A DNA stretch of 54,806 nucleotides, from positions 1 to 54,806 of the forward strand of contig JAGOKS010000005.1 of NCBI GenBank assembly GCA_017994425.1, written 5' to 3'. Under the pieces are notes generated by a model. The model had not been told where the DNA came from and did not search any database. It worked only from the letters and a program-made list of their open reading frames with translations. Shown one piece after another: positions 52,919-54,806 of the stretch. The stretch's first letter is position 1. Each line of letters opens with the position of its first letter. Made by a program: the position numbers and the translations under genes. Source of the stretch: Bacteroidales bacterium (GTDB lineage: Bacteria > Bacteroidota > Bacteroidia > Bacteroidales > WCHB1-69).

Positions 52919-54806
52919 TTATTCTTTAGTGGTTACCTTTACAGTATTTGAGAAGTGTTCCATTTCCGTTTGCAAACGATAAAAATAGGTAGTGTTTGCC
53001 TTTAGATTGATTATGGGTAAGGAAGGTTTTGTTACATCTATTCCGTTATATTCGGGTAAGCATACTGAAAAATCTTCATATAGAGAAACATAAAGTTTAA
53101 ATTTTTCTGTTTTGCTTTTAGTCCAGCTAGCAGTAAATTCTTCAGATTTAACACTTTTCCCTTCCAGTGCAAGGGGAGGAGTGATTATTTTCACACTTGA
53201 TTGTTCGCTGTGTTTGCTGTCACTATAGGCTCTTCCCTTGATAGTATACGCAGTGCCGGGTAAAAGCGGATTAAGTACAATATTGTTGTTCCCTACATAA
53301 TAGGGGGTACTGTATTTTCCTTGATCCACTATGATTTCATATCCGCTGGCATAAGCTTGTGCATCCCAATCTACTTGTATTGATTTAGGCTGGATGTTGC
53401 TAAGTTTTAAATTTGGTTTTTCTAGTGTATGACTGAATTTAATGATATGAGCATCTGTAACACCTGTAAAATCAATATAATTAGTAAATGTTAGGGGATC
53501 AATGAAAAAAGGACCGTTATGGGCACCAAGCAGTACAAGAGAATTGTCGGAATGAATAGCCATTTTAGAGGATCTGTCATAGGTGATACCTCCTATTGGA
53601 TAGGTGTAATAAATGTCTCCCTCTTTATTGAGCATCATGATAAATCCATCTTCTTTGCCCGAAGTTTCAACCTTAGCATCTTGGCTTTCAATTGAACCGG
53701 TGAAATATCCGGATACGTAAATGTTGTCAAAGGCATCGGTAAGTATGCATTCACCCGAGCAGGCAGGGTTTCCTTTGATGGATTTTACCCATTGATACTT
53801 GCCGTCAGAATCTAATACGGCAATAAATAAATTGGGTGTGTTTTCTTCTACATTTGTTAATTCTGTGTCAATTTCAGGGAAATCGGTACGGGAACTTATG
53901 TAACCGGTAAGATAGATGTTGTCTTTTTTATTGATATGTATATGATTGCCTGCGTTATTTTTTGTGTTCGTTATTTGTTTAATCCATTGTTCTTCGCCTT
54001 TGTTATTTACTTTTGCAATATATATGCCGGTGCCGCCATCTGTTTGTATGGATAATTTTCCTAAACTTGCTTTATCTTGAAAAGAGCCTGTAAAATAAAT
54101 ATTGTTTTTACTGTCCAGTGCAAGTGAATTTCCTTTATTGGTTCCTTTTCCACTCAAGGTTTTAACCCATTGATAATTTCCTTGCTTATCCAATTTAAGT
54201 AGATATGCATCCATAGGATCGGTAGCTTTTACGATAACTTCTTTTTCCGAAGGATCAAAATCGATTTCTTTACTGAAATATCCAATCAGATAAATGTTGT
54301 TTTCAGTATCTATTTTCATGTCTGTTATGTGATGAACAATGGAGTGAAAATGATTGTGGTGGTCATGCTGCCCATTTCCTTCTGCTTCCTCATGCTTTTC
54401 AGCATGTTCATCGTGTTCTTGTGCATCTGACTTACCTTCCTGATGTGGGCGTAATATTTTATGCCAAATATAATTACCATTACTGTCATATTTAGCAATA
54501 TAAGCGTTTGCATCTTCAGTGTCGGTTATCATGTTTTTACCGTCTAAACGTATTGTTTTCACAAAAATTCCGGAAATATAGATGTTCCCTTCTTCATCCA
54601 GGGCTATAGCTTTGCCTTCATTGCCATAATCTCCATAGATTTCTTTTCCCCATAGAAGTTTCCCTTTCACATCGTATTTTAAAAGGAAAGTAAAGGTATG
54701 CATTTTTGGATTTTGAAAATCTCCCAAATCTTTGGATATAAAACCTATGACATACGTATTTCCTTGTTTATCAATAGCTATATTTCTAGCTAAGTCAGTA
54801 CTGTTA
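52919..54806 (-). CDS. SBBP-repeat/FN3 protein, 5' truncated at the window edge
   Basis: The reading frame is open to the last base of the window, so the N-terminus, including any signal peptide, is missing. The first start-like codon, a TTG at 54727, is internal: the upstream residues continue in the same repeat pattern (IAIDKQGNTYVIGFISKDLG). At least six SBBP-type beta-propeller repeats are visible, with the motif D..GNIY..G.F. (for example DEEGNIYISGIF, DSKNNIYFTGSF and DAFDNIYVSGYF). A His/Asp/Glu-rich spacer, AEKHEEAEGNGQHDHHNH, interrupts them. Two fibronectin type III domains follow at the C-terminus. Probably a surface or secreted protein. A T9SS C-terminal sorting domain was not recognised. 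Confidence 0.8.
   Translation of the reverse strand, partial: NSTDLARNIAIDKQGNTYVIGFISKDLGDFQNPKMHTFTFLLKYDVKGKLLWGKEIYGDYGNEGKAIALDEEGNIYISGIFVKTIRLDGKNMITDTEDANAYIAKYDSNGNYIWHKILRPHQEGKSDAQEHDEHAEKHEEAEGNGQHDHHNHFHSIVHHITDMKIDTENNIYLIGYFSKEIDFDPSEKEVIVKATDPMDAYLLKLDKQGNYQWVKTLSGKGTNKGNSLALDSKNNIYFTGSFQDKASLGKLSIQTDGGTGIYIAKVNNKGEEQWIKQITNTKNNAGNHIHINKKDNIYLTGYISSRTDFPEIDTELTNVEENTPNLFIAVLDSDGKYQWVKSIKGNPACSGECILTDAFDNIYVSGYFTGSIESQDAKVETSGKEDGFIMMLNKEGDIYYTYPIGGITYDRSSKMAIHSDNSLVLLGAHNGPFFIDPLTFTNYIDFTGVTDAHIIKFSHTLEKPNLKLSNIQPKSIQVDWDAQAYASGYEIIVDQGKYSTPYYVGNNNIVLNPLLPGTAYTIKGRAYSDSKHSEQSSVKIITPPLALEGKSVKSEEFTASWTKSKTEKFKLYVSLYEDFSVCLPEYNGIDVTKPSLPIINLKANTTYFYRLQTEMEHFSNTVKVTTKE

Overview
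The window is an AT-rich chromosomal segment of a Bacteroidota bacterium, probably an anaerobic or microaerophilic Bacteroidales-like lineage. Four things support this: a complete type IX secretion/gliding core in canonical order (porP-gldK-gldL-gldM-gldN), a fused lpxC/fabZ gene, KorAB-type 2-oxoacid:ferredoxin oxidoreductase, and many promoter -7 boxes of the Bacteroidota type TAnnTTTG in place of a sigma70 TATAAT. Genes are tightly packed. Several neighbours overlap, convergent genes nearly touch, and the only gene-free stretch above 300 bases is 32411-32743. I see no mobile elements, CRISPR array, rRNA or prophage, and one tRNA.

Layout. 1-4038: two M23/LytM peptidoglycan hydrolases and a DppC-type ABC permease. 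4180-8127: a thioredoxin lipoprotein, an RseC-like redox protein and korAB, ending at a perfect hairpin terminator. 8243-10236: manA convergent with lpxD. 10383-12393: a small P-loop kinase, a dCMP deaminase and a MauE/DoxX-thioredoxin fusion that overlap or abut. 12401-15667 (minus): trkA-trkH potassium uptake plus a TerB/DnaJ protein. 15808-17205 (minus): an OxlT-like MFS carrier. 17298-19614 (minus): a NatAB-like ABC exporter. 19782-19855: tRNA-Pro(GGG). 19924-20517 (minus): ribosomal protein L25. 20614-26109 (minus): recG-dusB-glsA-glsB-engB, a tight cluster containing a candidate amino-acyl lipid (glycine lipid) synthase pair. 26174-32410 (minus): the T9SS operon. 32744-35473 (minus): a DUF1599 protein, a second MauE-type protein and nadE. 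35579-38952 (minus): mtgA, a DUF4293 protein and uvrB. 39096-41131: polyprenyl diphosphate synthase and a DppB-type permease. 41136-42500 (minus): a DUF389 membrane protein. 42637-45150: a four-gene DsrC/DsrM-like/DsrK-like redox operon. 45167-47399 (minus): a PspC-PspC-LiaF-like-SPOR envelope cluster. 47581-48291: MgtC family. 48462-50881 (minus): a coiled-coil exported protein, a ribbon-helix-helix protein and lpxC/fabZ. 51058-54806 (minus): a cupin, a heptose-phosphate nucleotidyltransferase, a flippase-like membrane protein and an SBBP-repeat protein cut by the window edge.

Most of the region is envelope biology: peptidoglycan hydrolysis and synthesis, lipid A, unusual lipids, T9SS and envelope stress. 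A second theme is thiol/disulfide chemistry: the thioredoxin lipoprotein, the RseC-like protein, two MauE-type proteins and the DsrC-DsrMK-like module. That module is the most interesting item, because it has a DsrC with both functional C-terminal cysteines and a haem-b/Fe-S membrane complex but no sulfite reductase genes in the window. It is led by a small cysteine-motif protein I cannot assign. A second item worth testing is a 70-residue ribbon-helix-helix protein ending exactly in a sliding-clamp-like QLELF tail.

All functional calls come from reading motifs and architecture; no database search was run.
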